Positions 6,949-17,469 of a stretch of DNA of 24,712 nt are shown here, piece after piece (positions within the stretch are counted from its first letter, which is position 1; the number at the start of each line of letters is the position of its first letter). Made by a program: the position numbers and the translations under genes. Source of the stretch: Candidatus Nanopelagicaceae bacterium (GTDB lineage: Bacteria; Actinomycetota; Actinomycetes; Nanopelagicales; Nanopelagicaceae); the NCBI GenBank assembly GCA_023260175.1, contig JALQWD010000080.1:1-24712 (forward strand). The letters are read 5' to 3'. Below the pieces are notes generated by a model. It saw only the letters and a list, made by a program, of their open reading frames with translations. It ran no database searches and was not told the DNA's origin.

Positions 6949-8730
6949 ATGCCTAGAGATCAATTCCAAAGCCGGATCACCAGATTAATAGCGATATTTA
7001 TCTTTGGTCTTGCAGTCTTATTGATCCGTCTAATTGATGTTCAGGCAATTAACGCCAACGATTATTCATCCAGAGCAGAGAATGAGCTTTATCGCGTAAG
7101 TACTCTGCTGGCTCCAAGAGGTGAAATCACCGATATTAATGGCGTCGCATTCGCTCGAAGCGTTAGTCGAATCAATATTGTTGTCGATCAGCAGATGATT
7201 GTGAATCCTCAAGTAACTGCAGAGATCGCAGCACCAATTCTGAAGATGACTCCAGCAGATATCCTTTCAAGAATTGTCGGAGAGAAGCGCTGGTATCTGG
7301 TCGCACGCAATGCAACACCTGCCCAATGGAACGCACTTAAGGAAGCTTTCTCAAATTACAACGACAGTTTGTCTCGTACTGAATTTAATAAGCGCATTGT
7401 GGGATTCTTTCCAGAACGTAATTACACACGCGAATATCCAGGCGGCACCACTGTTGGTTCTCTAATTGGCTTTACCAATCAAGCAGGAGATGGTGCAGCG
7501 GGCATCGAATCTGCAATGAATTCAACGCTAAAGGGCCAAGACGGAAAGTATGTGTATGCAAATGGTATTTGGGCTGAAATTCCAGGTACCCAACAACAAA
7601 TCCAACCTGCAAAAGCAGGCGATTCAATTAGATTAACAATAGATCGCGATATCCAATATGTTGCATCAAATGCAATTGCAAAGGCGGTGCGAGCTTCTAA
7701 TGCAAAGAGCGGCACTGTAATTGTTATGGATCCAAAGACCGGACAGATTCTGGCGCATGCAACAGCTCCTACATTTGATCCTAATAAGCCAGTTAAATTG
7801 AGTGCAGTTCACAATGCTTCGGTAGAAGAGGTTTACGAACCAGGTTCGACTGGCAAGGTAATGACTTTGGCTGCCGCAATTGAAGAAAACTTAGTTACAC
7901 CAACTACGGTTTTTACCGTTCCTTACAAGTATCGAACTCCATATAAAACATTTCAGGACCACGAAAGTCATCCGACTCAACATTTAACAACGGCCGGAAT
8001 CTTGGCGGTATCTAGTAATACCGGAACAATTCAAATTGGCGAAAAACTTAGCGATCAGAAACTATATGATTATTTGAAAGCTTTCGGAGTTGGAACTTCT
8101 ACCAATTCGGGCCTGCCAGGTGAATCTCCTGGATTGATTAACGCACCAAAGGATTGGAGCGGAACTACAAAGCCGGCGATGTCTTTTGGCCAGGCTTACT
8201 CTGTCACTGCAATGCAAGCGACATCAATCTTCGCAACAATTGCTAATGATGGTGTACGTGTAGAGCCAACAGTTATTGCAGGCACTGCAGATGCTGGCGG
8301 ACATTACACACCGGCAAAGCAGCGAAATAGTTCAAGAGTTATTAGTGCTGAGACTGCAGCAAAGATGCGTTTGATGATGGAGAGCGTTGTAAGTGCAAAT
8401 GGAACCGCACCAAGTGCTGCAATTCCTGGCTATCGCGTTGCAGGCAAAACTGGAACAGCGCAACGCGTTGTAAACGGTCGCTACAGCGGTTACACCGCAT
8501 CATTTATCGGTTTTGCTCCAGCTGATCAACCAAAGTATGTAATTAGCGTGACTATCCAAGCTCCACAAGGAATGCACTGGGGTGGTGTTCTAGGTGGGCC
8601 TGTATTTAAAGAGGTAATGAGTTACGTATTAGAAGCAAAGCATATTCCTCCTACAAACACTAAAGTTAAGCCAATTCCACTAAATGCAGCGCAAGTAAGC
8701 GCAGCGGCAGTAAAGGCAAAGAAGCAATGA
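6949..8730 (+). CDS. pbpB: Septal peptidoglycan transpeptidase (class B PBP, FtsI/PbpB)
   Basis: A 593-residue class B penicillin-binding protein that cross-links septal peptidoglycan. It has a cytoplasmic N-terminus and one transmembrane anchor (about 12-28), then the dimerisation or pedestal domain beginning APRGEITDINGVAFA. The transpeptidase domain has the active-site triad: STGK with S300, SSN at 355-357 and KTGT at 500-503. The C-terminus ends soon after the catalytic domain in a Lys/Ala-rich tail, with no PASTA repeats. It overlaps murE by four bases (ATGA) and follows ftsL by three bases. Confidence 0.96.
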   Translation: MPRDQFQSRITRLIAIFIFGLAVLLIRLIDVQAINANDYSSRAENELYRVSTLLAPRGEITDINGVAFARSVSRINIVVDQQMIVNPQVTAEIAAPILKMTPADILSRIVGEKRWYLVARNATPAQWNALKEAFSNYNDSLSRTEFNKRIVGFFPERNYTREYPGGTTVGSLIGFTNQAGDGAAGIESAMNSTLKGQDGKYVYANGIWAEIPGTQQQIQPAKAGDSIRLTIDRDIQYVASNAIAKAVRASNAKSGTVIVMDPKTGQILAHATAPTFDPNKPVKLSAVHNASVEEVYEPGSTGKVMTLAAAIEENLVTPTTVFTVPYKYRTPYKTFQDHESHPTQHLTTAGILAVSSNTGTIQIGEKLSDQKLYDYLKAFGVGTSTNSGLPGESPGLINAPKDWSGTTKPAMSFGQAYSVTAMQATSIFATIANDGVRVEPTVIAGTADAGGHYTPAKQRNSSRVISAETAAKMRLMMESVVSANGTAPSAAIPGYRVAGKTGTAQRVVNGRYSGYTASFIGFAPADQPKYVISVTIQAPQGMHWGGVLGGPVFKEVMSYVLEAKHIPPTNTKVKPIPLNAAQVSAAAVKAKKQ

Positions 8731-10187
8731 TGAGACCAATTAACTCACCAGCTATTAGTCTTGCCGAAATTGCAAAGTTGATTGGCGTTGATTTCGATCA
8801 AGATATAGAAATATCCGGTATATCTCAAAGCGCTTCGGATATTGAAGTGGGAGATATTTTTGTAGCAATACAGGGCGCGAAGCATCACGGAATAGAATTT
8901 TTAGATCAAGCTATTTCTAATGGGGCGGTAGCGGTAATTACCGATACAAAGGGCGCCAATCAAAAACTTCCAACTCTAATTGTAGAAAATCCACGAAGAG
9001 TCGTTGGAGAAGTGGCCGCATTCATATTCGACGAACCAAGTTCAAATATTTTTTCAGTTGGCATAACCGGCACCAACGGCAAAACCACCGTTACAACTCT
9101 GCTGCATCAAATCTGGCAACAGGCCAATTGGGACAGTGGATTAGTCGGGACTGTTAATACCCAAATAAATCACGAAATTCTCCCTTCAACTCATACCACT
9201 CCGGAAGCAGCGCCACTGCAAGCTCTGTTAGCAACAATGCGTGAGCGCCATTGCCGCGCAGTTGCCATGGAAGTTTCTAGCCATGCGTTAGATCAGTTTC
9301 GAATCAACGGTACGCATTTCAACATTGCAGGATTCACCAATCTGACTCAAGATCACTTAGATTTCCATGGAGATATGGATTCCTACTTCAAAGCTAAAGC
9401 CAAGCTATTTAGCTATGGTCGTACAGATCTCGCTGTGCTTAATATCGATGATCCTTATGGCAAGAAATTGGCGGAGCAGTTGGAGATTCCGGTAATCAAG
9501 ATTTCACGTAACGCAAAGGCTGATTGGCGTTATGAAGAAATCACTCGCTTTGGTTCATCTACTCAGATAAAGATTCGTGGTCGTGAAGGTGTTCTAATCG
9601 AAGGCGTCACGCATTTAATCGGTGATTTCAATTTAGATAACCTCCTAATGGCAGTTGCAATTGCAACAATTAGCGGAGTAGATCCAATCGAGATCTCAGC
9701 AAACTTAGCTTCCTACACCGGCGCACCTGGCCGTTTAGAGCAAGTAAATGTTGGCCAGAACTTCATCGCCTTCGTTGACTATGCGCATACCCCAGATGCA
9801 GTGATTAATGTTCTTAACAGCGCGCGTGAAATGAGTAGTGGCAAAGTAATTGCAGTTTTAGGTTGCGGTGGCGATAGAGATAAGAGCAAACGTCCGTTAA
9901 TGGGCAAAGCGTTGACTGCTGCAGATATGCCAATCTTTACAAGCGATAATCCAAGAAGCGAAAATCCAGAGGTAATTTTGGGAGAGATGGTTTCTGGCCT
10001 TACGCATAGCGGTGAAGTAATTTCAGATAGAAAAGTCGCCATCGAACGCGCAGTTGCTCTTGCCGAACCTGGCGATGTAATTGCAATACTCGGCAAAGGT
10101 CACGAGACCGGGCAAGAGATAGCTGGAATAAAGCATCCATTTGATGATCGACTTATTTTGGCGCAGGCGATTGCAGGTAAAAAGTGA
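8727..10187 (+). CDS. murE: UDP-MurNAc-tripeptide synthetase (meso-DAP adding) MurE
   Basis: A 486-residue cytoplasmic Mur ligase that adds the third stem residue to UDP-MurNAc-L-Ala-D-Glu using ATP. The P-loop GTNGKTT is at 115-121, followed by the HTTPEA substrate loop. The specificity motif DNPR is at 407-410 (DNPRSENP), which in this family marks meso-diaminopimelate rather than lysine, so the cell should have DAP-type peptidoglycan. Two ATG codons stand in tandem (8727 and 8730); the first overlaps the pbpB stop. The end overlaps murF by four bases. Confidence 0.97.
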   Translation: MMRPINSPAISLAEIAKLIGVDFDQDIEISGISQSASDIEVGDIFVAIQGAKHHGIEFLDQAISNGAVAVITDTKGANQKLPTLIVENPRRVVGEVAAFIFDEPSSNIFSVGITGTNGKTTVTTLLHQIWQQANWDSGLVGTVNTQINHEILPSTHTTPEAAPLQALLATMRERHCRAVAMEVSSHALDQFRINGTHFNIAGFTNLTQDHLDFHGDMDSYFKAKAKLFSYGRTDLAVLNIDDPYGKKLAEQLEIPVIKISRNAKADWRYEEITRFGSSTQIKIRGREGVLIEGVTHLIGDFNLDNLLMAVAIATISGVDPIEISANLASYTGAPGRLEQVNVGQNFIAFVDYAHTPDAVINVLNSAREMSSGKVIAVLGCGGDRDKSKRPLMGKALTAADMPIFTSDNPRSENPEVILGEMVSGLTHSGEVISDRKVAIERAVALAEPGDVIAILGKGHETGQEIAGIKHPFDDRLILAQAIAGKK

Positions 10188-11527
10188 TCAAATTAAAAGC
10201 ATCTCAGATCGCAGATATTGTCGGAGGATCGCTAAATGTCGATCCAAATGTCGAAGTTTGGCTGGCGCCAGAATTTGATTCTCGAAAGATAACTCCAGGT
10301 TCATTCTTCTTGGCGCTGCAGGGTGAAAATGCTGACGGTCATGATTTTATTGAAAGCGCCATTTCAAATGGTGCAGCTTTTGCTCTGGTTACAAAAGAAT
10401 CCAAATTTGCGAATATTCAAGTTCCAAATGTTCTAACTGCGCTTTCAAAGTTAGCAAGCTTTGTCAGATTGCAATTACCAGATTTAAAAGTAATTGGAAT
10501 TACCGGATCCCAAGGCAAGACGACAACAAAAGATTTGCTACATCACATCTTAGAAGGAGTAGCACCTACTGTTTCTCCTGAAAATTCATTTAACAATGAA
10601 CTTGGCGCACCACTTAATCTATTGCGATGCACAAAAGAGACTCGTTTCTGCATTGCAGAGCTTGGCGCAAGACATATCGGTGATATCAAAGCGCTAGCAG
10701 AGGTTGTTAAGCCGGATATCGGCGTGGTCTTAAAAATCGGCAGCGCACATATGTCTGAATTCGGTAGCGTTGAAAATATCGCAAAAGCAAAAGCGGAACT
10801 TATTGAAGCTCTACCAACTGACGGAGTAGCAGTACTTGGGCTTTATGATGAATTTACGCCAAAGATGGCAGACGGTTTTAGCGGACGTGTAATCACATTT
10901 GGTGAATCACAAGATGCCAATGTGCGCGCTGCGGATGTTGAAATTCGTGAAGGTTCACCTCATTTTGATTTAGTTGATGGCGAAGGTCGAGTTTCTGTTG
11001 GCATGCGTTTAATCGGCGCTCAACAGATTCCAAATGCTCTTGCCGCTGCCGCTGCCGCGATTGCTCTTGGAATTCCAAATGAACATATTGCAACTGCGCT
11101 TTCGACTGCAGTTAGTAGAAGTAAGTGGCGCATGGAACTTCACGAACTTCCTGGATTATTGATTATTAATGATGCCTATAACGCCAATCCAGATTCCATG
11201 GAGGCTGCGTTATTTTCCCTACGTTTATTTGCGCAAGAGCGCGGAGGCTCTGCTTGGGCATTCTTAGGAAAGATGCACGAACTCGGCGCGTCTTCTAGCC
11301 AAGCTCATCAGAAGATTGGCACCCTTACCCGAGATCTAGGGGTAGACCATTTGGTTGCAATCAATGCTGCCGATTACGGCTCCTCTTTGAATTTCGAAAA
11401 CTGGGAAAGTGCGCTCTCGTTATTGAATGAGATTGCACCTGGTGATGTTGTTTTAGTGAAAGCGTCACGCGCTGAAGGGCTAGAGCGATTGGTAGAAGCG
11501 TTGATAGCGGGATGGAGTAATAAGTGA
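10184..11527 (+). CDS. murF: UDP-MurNAc-tripeptide--D-Ala-D-Ala ligase MurF
   Basis: A 447-residue Mur ligase that completes the pentapeptide by adding D-alanyl-D-alanine. The P-loop is GSQGKTT (108-114). [15 protein letters not shown] and the later [16 protein letters not shown] are MurF signatures. It starts with GTG overlapping the murE stop (GTGA) and ends overlapping mraY in the same way, so its translation is coupled on both sides. Length is normal. Confidence 0.97.
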   Translation: MIKLKASQIADIVGGSLNVDPNVEVWLAPEFDSRKITPGSFFLALQGENADGHDFIESAISNGAAFALVTKESKFANIQVPNVLTALSKLASFVRLQLPDLKVIGITGSQGKTTTKDLLHHILEGVAPTVSPENSFNNELGAPLNLLRCTKETRFCIAELGARHIGDIKALAEVVKPDIGVVLKIGSAHMSEFGSVENIAKAKAELIEALPTDGVAVLGLYDEFTPKMADGFSGRVITFGESQDANVRAADVEIREGSPHFDLVDGEGRVSVGMRLIGAQQIPNALAAAAAAIALGIPNEHIATALSTAVSRSKWRMELHELPGLLIINDAYNANPDSMEAALFSLRLFAQERGGSAWAFLGKMHELGASSSQAHQKIGTLTRDLGVDHLVAINAADYGSSLNFENWESALSLLNEIAPGDVVLVKASRAEGLERLVEALIAGWSNK

Positions 11528-12582
11528 AAGAGATCTTATTAGCCGGTGTATTTGCACTGCTCTTTAGTTTATTTGGCACTCCTGCGCTAATTAAAATATT
11601 AGCTCGCCAAGGTTATGGCCAGATGATTCGCGAAGATGGTCCACAGAGCCATCATTCAAAGCGAGGCACCCCAACTATGGGCGGTATCGCAATTATTTTC
11701 TCAACAATCGCCGGCTATTCAATTGCGCATTTAGCTCTAGGTATTGCATTTAGCGCATCCGGATTGATGGTTATCGCTTTATTTACCGGTCTAGGTTTAG
11801 TGGGCTTTATCGATGATTATTTGAAGGTAATCAAGCAGCGCTCACTTGGACTAAATAGCAAGCAGAAAATTATTGGCCAGGTAATAGTGGCTGGCCTATT
11901 TGGTTATTTCGGAACAAAGTTTCCAGATAACGATGGCCTAACTCCTGTTTCGATGCATCTCTCATTCTTGCGAGATACCTCAATTAAATTGGGAATCGTT
12001 GCTTTGATTATCTGGGTCATTTTTATGGTTACTGCAACAAGTAATGGTGTAAATCTGACAGATGGACTTGATGGTCTAGCAACAGGTGCATCGATCATGT
12101 CGTTCTTAGCATTCGTCTTAATTGGTGTCTGGCAGTTCGGACAATCTTGTGGGGAAGTGGCAGTTGCTAACTGTTACCAAGTTCGTGACCCAATGGATTT
12201 GGCGGTACTGGCTTCCGCTCTTGCAGCATCATGTACTGGCTTCTTATGGTGGAACACATCTCCAGCAAAGATTTTTATGGGAGATACCGGTTCTCTTGCA
12301 CTTGGCGGCGCGCTAGCTGGTCTTGCGATTTCAATGCGAACAGAATTGTTGCTCATAGCAATTGGTGGATTATTTGTAATGATTACGCTTTCGGTAATCA
12401 TCCAAGTTGGATTCTTTAAATTAAGTGGCGGCAAGCGAATATTCCGAATGGCTCCGCTGCAGCACCACTTTGAATTAAAAGGCTGGGGCGAGGTAACAAT
12501 CGTGGTCCGCTTCTGGATTCTTGCCGGCCTCTCTGTTGCAATCGGACTTGGTCTCTTTTATGCCCAGTGGGTAGCTGCGTAA
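11524..12582 (+). CDS. mraY: Phospho-MurNAc-pentapeptide translocase MraY
   Basis: A 352-residue polytopic membrane enzyme (about ten helices) that transfers phospho-MurNAc-pentapeptide to undecaprenyl phosphate, making lipid I. Family motifs are in order: [37 protein letters not shown] and [11 protein letters not shown]. They include the Asp pair and the His-rich loop of the active site. A GTG start overlaps the murF stop. It is followed by murD after four bases. Confidence 0.97.
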   Translation: MKEILLAGVFALLFSLFGTPALIKILARQGYGQMIREDGPQSHHSKRGTPTMGGIAIIFSTIAGYSIAHLALGIAFSASGLMVIALFTGLGLVGFIDDYLKVIKQRSLGLNSKQKIIGQVIVAGLFGYFGTKFPDNDGLTPVSMHLSFLRDTSIKLGIVALIIWVIFMVTATSNGVNLTDGLDGLATGASIMSFLAFVLIGVWQFGQSCGEVAVANCYQVRDPMDLAVLASALAASCTGFLWWNTSPAKIFMGDTGSLALGGALAGLAISMRTELLLIAIGGLFVMITLSVIIQVGFFKLSGGKRIFRMAPLQHHFELKGWGEVTIVVRFWILAGLSVAIGLGLFYAQWVAA

Positions 12583-12586
12583 AGAT

Positions 12587-13921
12587 ATGGAATTTGCTGG
12601 CAAGAAGGTTTTAATTCTCGGCGGAGGAGTAACAGGTAGCGCAGTTGCAAAAATCATGGAAGAACTTGGCGCATCTGTAAAAGTTGCTGACGAGAAACCA
12701 TTAACGGATTTTGCAACACATGCAATTAATGATTTTGAAAACCTAGATTATGACTTTGCGATAGTTTCTCCAGGATGGAAGCCAGAGCACCCCTTAATCC
12801 AAGCGCTAAAGAAGCGAAATATTAAGATCACAAATGAAATTGATTTAGCTTGGCATTTCCGCAATCTGCATGCACCTAATCAACGCTGGGTTGCTATTAC
12901 TGGCACAAATGGAAAAACCACTACAACAGAGCTAACCGCAGCGATGTTAAATGCATCAGGAATTTCAGCAACAGCTTGTGGCAACGTTGGTACCACCGTA
13001 ATTGAATCGGTTTGGAACGACGCTAAGTTTGAAGTTCTTGTACTGGAATTATCTAGCTTTCAAATTCATTGGATGGAAGATCCTGAATTTAGCGCAGTAG
13101 CTATTCTTAATATTGCCGATGATCACACAGACTGGCACGGATCATTTGAAGAGTACACAAAGGCAAAAATAAAGCTACTTACGCATTCGGATATCGGAAT
13201 TATCAATGGGCAAGATCCGCATTTGGTGCAGGCGGTTTATGGTTGGAGCGGTCGAAAAATCTATTTCGGTTTAGATACTCCGGCTCCTGGACAGCTTGGT
13301 TTAGTTGAAGAACTTTTAGTCGATCGCGCATTTGTAATAGACCCTAAAGAAGCTGGCGCAATTGCTGAATTAAATGAAGTACAACCAACGGTTCCTCACG
13401 CAGTAGCTAACACTTTGGCAGCTGCTGGACTATCTCGCGCAATAGGTGCCGATTTAGAATCAATTAGAACTGCTATTCAAAATTTCAAACCAGGTCGCCA
13501 TCGAATTGAATTGGCACTTGAGAAGGATGGAATTCGCTGGATTAATGATTCCAAAGCGACCAACCCACATGCAGCGCAAGCTTCGTTATTCTCAGCTACT
13601 AACTCTATTTGGATTGCTGGGGGCCTCGCAAAGGGTGCTCAGTTTGAAGAGCTAATTTCCAAATCGAAATCAAGAATAAAAGCAGCGCTATTGATTGGTA
13701 CCGATCGCGAACAAATTGCCACCGAATTAGAGAAGCATGGCATTGAGTTTTATCGCATTGATGGCGCCAACATCATGGAAGCAGTCGTACAGAAAGCGCG
13801 CGAATTAGCCGAGCCAGGGGATACCGTGCTGATGGCTCCCGCATGTGCTTCTATGGATCAATTTAAAAACTACGCAGATCGCGGAGATCAATTTATTGCA
13901 GCAGTAAAGAAGTTCGCCTAA
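12587..13921 (+). CDS. murD: UDP-MurNAc-L-alanine--D-glutamate ligase MurD
   Basis: A 444-residue Mur ligase adding D-glutamate to UDP-MurNAc-L-Ala. An N-terminal Rossmann segment (VLILGGGVTGSAVAK) precedes the P-loop GTNGKTT (106-112). LELSSFQIHW and NDSKATNPHAA are MurD signatures. The C-terminal domain ends with APACASMDQFKNYADRGDQF, also typical. Its TAA is followed at once by the ftsW ATG. Confidence 0.97.
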   Translation: MEFAGKKVLILGGGVTGSAVAKIMEELGASVKVADEKPLTDFATHAINDFENLDYDFAIVSPGWKPEHPLIQALKKRNIKITNEIDLAWHFRNLHAPNQRWVAITGTNGKTTTTELTAAMLNASGISATACGNVGTTVIESVWNDAKFEVLVLELSSFQIHWMEDPEFSAVAILNIADDHTDWHGSFEEYTKAKIKLLTHSDIGIINGQDPHLVQAVYGWSGRKIYFGLDTPAPGQLGLVEELLVDRAFVIDPKEAGAIAELNEVQPTVPHAVANTLAAAGLSRAIGADLESIRTAIQNFKPGRHRIELALEKDGIRWINDSKATNPHAAQASLFSATNSIWIAGGLAKGAQFEELISKSKSRIKAALLIGTDREQIATELEKHGIEFYRIDGANIMEAVVQKARELAEPGDTVLMAPACASMDQFKNYADRGDQFIAAVKKFA

Positions 13922-15055
13922 ATGTTTAATACTCCGCTAAATACCTTTAAAACCTTCTTCTTTGTTTCACTCGCAATTCTCTTCTTCGGCGATGTAATGG
14001 TCTTCTCCGCAGCTCAAGTGGTGGGGCTAAATTCAGGCGGTGGCTCATTTGCTATCAGTTGGAAGCAGATTCTTGTATCTATTGCCTGCCTGCCATTCGC
14101 ATGGGTTATCGCACAAATTCCTTTAGAAAACCTGAAAAAAATTGCATCAGTATCTGTCTTCTTTGCACTTGGGTTCATGGCACTACTAATTCCATTCGGT
14201 CGCGAAGTGAACGGAAATACCAACTGGATCGATATCGGACCAATTGATTTTCAACCATCAGAGGTGGCAAAGGTTCTTCTTATTTTGTGGTCGGCTTTCA
14301 TTATCGAAAAATTCTCTAAAGATCCAGTCCGTATTTTCTATACTCTTTCAATCGGTTTTGGAGCTATTTTAATTTTGGTTCTACTTGGCGGGGACTTGGG
14401 TTCAGCCGTTGTAATTGGATTAATTCTCGCAACGCTCATTTACTTAACTGGTGCCGATAGCAAATATCTTGCATTTATCTTCGCCTCTGGCGTAGGCGGA
14501 GTTGCGCTACTTGTAATGATGCAGCCTTATCGAATTGCACGTTTTACCGCATTCGTACATCCATTTGCAGATGGCATTTATAAAAATGCAGGTTGGCAAC
14601 CTGCGCACAGCCTGATGGCTTTAGGTAGCGGCGGTTTGTTTGGCGCGGGAATTGGTTCGAGTAAACAGAAGTGGGGAAATCTTGCTGAAGCGCATACAGA
14701 TTTCATCTTTGGCGTTATCGGAGAAGAGTTTGGTCTCCTTGGAACGCTTTCAACAATTATTGCAATCTCACTATTAGTTATCTGCATTATTAAGATATCG
14801 CTCTCGGCAAAGGATCTATTTAGCCGCTATTTAGGGCTGGGCATCGCATTCTGGATCGGTTTCCAATCACTTATTAATTTGGCATCTGCAACTAGCTTGA
14901 TTCCGGTGGTTGGTGTCACGCTCCCATTTATCTCTTATGGCGGATCATCCCTATTAGCGCTCGGTGGGGCGCTAGGGTTTGTCGCAGGAATTGCACTTCG
15001 TAACCCACAAGTTTCGAAGGAGATAAACGTCCGCTGGCCGAAGGGAGCAAAGTAG
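13922..15055 (+). CDS. ftsW: Septal peptidoglycan polymerase FtsW (SEDS)
   Basis: A 377-residue SEDS protein with about nine to ten transmembrane helices. It polymerises lipid II into glycan at the septum together with PbpB. SEDS signatures are present: NWIDIGPIDFQPSEVAKVLL, GGDLGSAVVI (with the conserved Asp of the central cavity), the extracellular loop AHTDFIFGVIGEEFG, and LPFISYGGSSLLA. Many actinobacterial FtsW proteins carry a long cytoplasmic C-terminal tail; this one stops about 20 residues after the last helix. Placement between murD and murG makes FtsW more likely than the related RodA. Confidence 0.94.
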   Translation: MFNTPLNTFKTFFFVSLAILFFGDVMVFSAAQVVGLNSGGGSFAISWKQILVSIACLPFAWVIAQIPLENLKKIASVSVFFALGFMALLIPFGREVNGNTNWIDIGPIDFQPSEVAKVLLILWSAFIIEKFSKDPVRIFYTLSIGFGAILILVLLGGDLGSAVVIGLILATLIYLTGADSKYLAFIFASGVGGVALLVMMQPYRIARFTAFVHPFADGIYKNAGWQPAHSLMALGSGGLFGAGIGSSKQKWGNLAEAHTDFIFGVIGEEFGLLGTLSTIIAISLLVICIIKISLSAKDLFSRYLGLGIAFWIGFQSLINLASATSLIPVVGVTLPFISYGGSSLLALGGALGFVAGIALRNPQVSKEINVRWPKGAK

Positions 15056-15057
15056 AG

Positions 15058-16089
15058 ATGAATCGAATTCTCTTTGCTGGCGGCGGAACTGCTGGTCATA
15101 TCGAACCAGCATGGGCAGTCTCTGAAGTCTGGCGGAAAAGAAATCCCGGCGATGAAATTGCATTTCTTGGCACCAAGAACGGACTTGAAGTCACCTTAAT
15201 CCCAGAGCGCGACGGCACTTTATATTTGATCCCAAAAGTAGTTGCTCCACGAAAATTTGGTTTTTCGGCAATCGCTTTTCCGTTTGAGCTAATTAATTCA
15301 GTGGTTAAGACAATTTCAATTGTTAAGAAATTTGATGTCGTCGTGGGTTTTGGTGGTTACGTTGCCGGATCTGCATATATTGCAGCTGCGCTACTTAGAA
15401 AGCCAATCGTGGTTCATGATCAAAATGCAAAAGTTGGCTTAGCAAATAAATTTGGCGCAATCTTCACCAAAGAGATTGCAGTGGCATATCCGAATAGCGG
15501 TTTAGCTGGGTCGCGAATCGTTGGTAATCCGCTAAAGAGCCAGATAGTTAGTGCGTCGACGCAATTGGATTGGGCAGAAGCTAGAAAGAGCGCGAAGAAG
15601 AAATTAGGTATTTCGCGACCTTTGGTTCTAATTCTTGGCGGTTCAAGCGGATCGCGTGCCATCAATCAAGTAGTTTCAGAATCTAACTTTGGCGAGAACT
15701 TTGTGATTCACTCTTTAGGTAAAGAGAACGAACTGCCTGAAGCAACCGATAAATATCGTCCAGTTAGCTATATAGAAGATATGGCTACCGCACTTCTAGC
15801 AGCCGATTTAGTGATTTCCAGAAGTGGAGCAATTGCATGCTCTGAATTTGCTGCGCTAGGCAAATACGCACTTTTCATCCCACTTCCTATTGGAAACGGG
15901 GAGCAAGCGCTCAATGCAGATGAATTAGTTAAAGCCCATAAAGCAGAAGTGTTAAATCAAGATCAATTCACCGCAAAGTGGCTTACAGATAACTTGGATA
16001 GATTACTTAAGCAGGGTAGCGATCAGCCCCTTGGCACTTCGCTAAATGCTGCAGATCAAATTGCCGATTGCATTGGGCGTGTGATCTAA
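15058..16089 (+). CDS. murG: UDP-GlcNAc transferase MurG (lipid II synthesis)
   Basis: A 343-residue peripheral membrane GT-B glycosyltransferase that adds GlcNAc to lipid I. GGGTAGHIEPAWAV (8-21) is the first glycine-rich loop in its actinobacterial form. VVGFGGYVAG, the second glycine loop LILGGSSGSRAINQVV and the donor-site segment SRSGAIACSE...PLPIGNGEQALNA complete the fold. The start lies two bases after the ftsW stop, with GGGAG in the end of ftsW as ribosome site. It abuts murC with no gap. Confidence 0.96.
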   Translation: MNRILFAGGGTAGHIEPAWAVSEVWRKRNPGDEIAFLGTKNGLEVTLIPERDGTLYLIPKVVAPRKFGFSAIAFPFELINSVVKTISIVKKFDVVVGFGGYVAGSAYIAAALLRKPIVVHDQNAKVGLANKFGAIFTKEIAVAYPNSGLAGSRIVGNPLKSQIVSASTQLDWAEARKSAKKKLGISRPLVLILGGSSGSRAINQVVSESNFGENFVIHSLGKENELPEATDKYRPVSYIEDMATALLAADLVISRSGAIACSEFAALGKYALFIPLPIGNGEQALNADELVKAHKAEVLNQDQFTAKWLTDNLDRLLKQGSDQPLGTSLNAADQIADCIGRVI

Positions 16090-17469
16090 ATGCAATTGAA
16101 AGAGTTAGTTGGCAAGCGCGTTCACTTCATCGGCATTGGTGGCTCAGGAATGAGCGGATTAGCGCGAATCGCTATTTCGCACGGGATTAAAGTCTCAGGT
16201 TCTGATTCATCCGATTCGTCTGTACTTAGCGCGCTTCGTGCGTTGGGAGCAGAGGTCTTTATCGGTCATGCTGCAGAGAATATTCAAGGCGCAGATTTAA
16301 TTGTTTTTTCAAATGCTATTAAGCCAAGCAATCCAGAAAGAGAAGCAGCAGCGCAACTTAAAATCACGGAAATAACTCGCGCTGCAGCCCTTGCGCTATT
16401 GATGTCTGAATCAATATCAATTGCCGTTGCGGGTACTCACGGAAAAACTACAACTTCTTCTATGGCAACAGTTGCGCTGCAGAGCGCTGGTGTAGACCCT
16501 TCCTTTGCAATCGGCGGGATATTGAAGAGCTCTGGCTCTAATGCACATCGCGGAACCGGTAAATACTTTGTTGCTGAAGCGGATGAATCCGATGGATCAT
16601 TTGTTGCATACCATCCTAATGCTGCCATCATTACAAATGTGGAATGGGATCACGTTGATCACTTCGCATCCGAAGTAGAAGTCTTTAACGTCTTCGATGA
16701 TTTTGTTAAAACAATTACCGGTTTCTTGGTTTATTGTGCGGACGATGAGGGTGCTGCAAAAGTTGCAAAGAGCGCAAAGGTAAAGACCATTGGTTACGGT
16801 AAATCTGAAAGTGCTGCGCTTCGAGTAGATCAAATTCAATTAAATGCTGGCGGCTCTTCCGCCAGAGTGCTCTGGAATGGGGCGAAGATAGGAAATTTAG
16901 AGCTATCTGTGCCTGGAGAACATAATGTATTAAATGCTGCCGCAGTTTTAGCTGTTGCACTTGAGTTAGGACTGCCAGCAACTGCTTTATTAGATGGGTT
17001 AATAAAGTTTCATGGTGCAGGTAGACGCTTTGAATTAAAGGGAAGCGTCAGTGGTGTGCGTGTAATTGACGATTACGGCCATCATCCAACAGAGATCAAA
17101 GTGACTCTTGAAGCGGCAAAACGATATGCAGGCGGCGGCCGGGTATTGGTTATTTTCCAGCCGCATAGATACTCTCGAACCAAAGCATTCCTAAATCAAT
17201 TTGCGGAGACTCTTTCTATTGCAGATCAATGCTGGTTGCTAGAAGTCTATGCAGCGAGCGAACAACCAATTACAGGTGTATCAAGTGCCAATATCGCAAA
17301 GAATATGCAAGGCGCAATATTCGAACCAAATTTCCTCGCCGTCACTGAAGCAGTTGCCTTGGCGGCTAAGCCGGGAGATGTAATTATTACTTTAGGTGCC
17401 GGAGATGTAAGTTCTTTAGGTCCGCTGATTCTCGACGAACTATCCAAGAGGTTTGATAATGCGTCGTAA
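16090..17469 (+). CDS. murC: UDP-MurNAc--L-alanine ligase MurC
   Basis: A 459-residue Mur ligase catalysing the first peptide addition, L-alanine to UDP-MurNAc. The N-terminal motif HFIGIGGSGMSGLA (UDP-binding) is diagnostic for MurC. The P-loop is GTHGKTT (115-121), with His in place of the Asn seen in MurD and MurE. ADESDGSF, WDHVDHF and DDYGHHPTEI are further MurC signatures. The end overlaps ftsQ by 11 bases. Confidence 0.97.
   Translation: MQLKELVGKRVHFIGIGGSGMSGLARIAISHGIKVSGSDSSDSSVLSALRALGAEVFIGHAAENIQGADLIVFSNAIKPSNPEREAAAQLKITEITRAAALALLMSESISIAVAGTHGKTTTSSMATVALQSAGVDPSFAIGGILKSSGSNAHRGTGKYFVAEADESDGSFVAYHPNAAIITNVEWDHVDHFASEVEVFNVFDDFVKTITGFLVYCADDEGAAKVAKSAKVKTIGYGKSESAALRVDQIQLNAGGSSARVLWNGAKIGNLELSVPGEHNVLNAAAVLAVALELGLPATALLDGLIKFHGAGRRFELKGSVSGVRVIDDYGHHPTEIKVTLEAAKRYAGGGRVLVIFQPHRYSRTKAFLNQFAETLSIADQCWLLEVYAASEQPITGVSSANIAKNMQGAIFEPNFLAVTEAVALAAKPGDVIITLGAGDVSSLGPLILDELSKRFDNAS
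17446..17451 (+). promoter_or_regulatory. Ribosome binding site that decides the ftsQ start
   Basis: AAGAGG within murC lies seven bases before the ATG at 17459 but only one base before the in-frame TTG at 17453, so the ATG is the likely start. Confidence 0.65.
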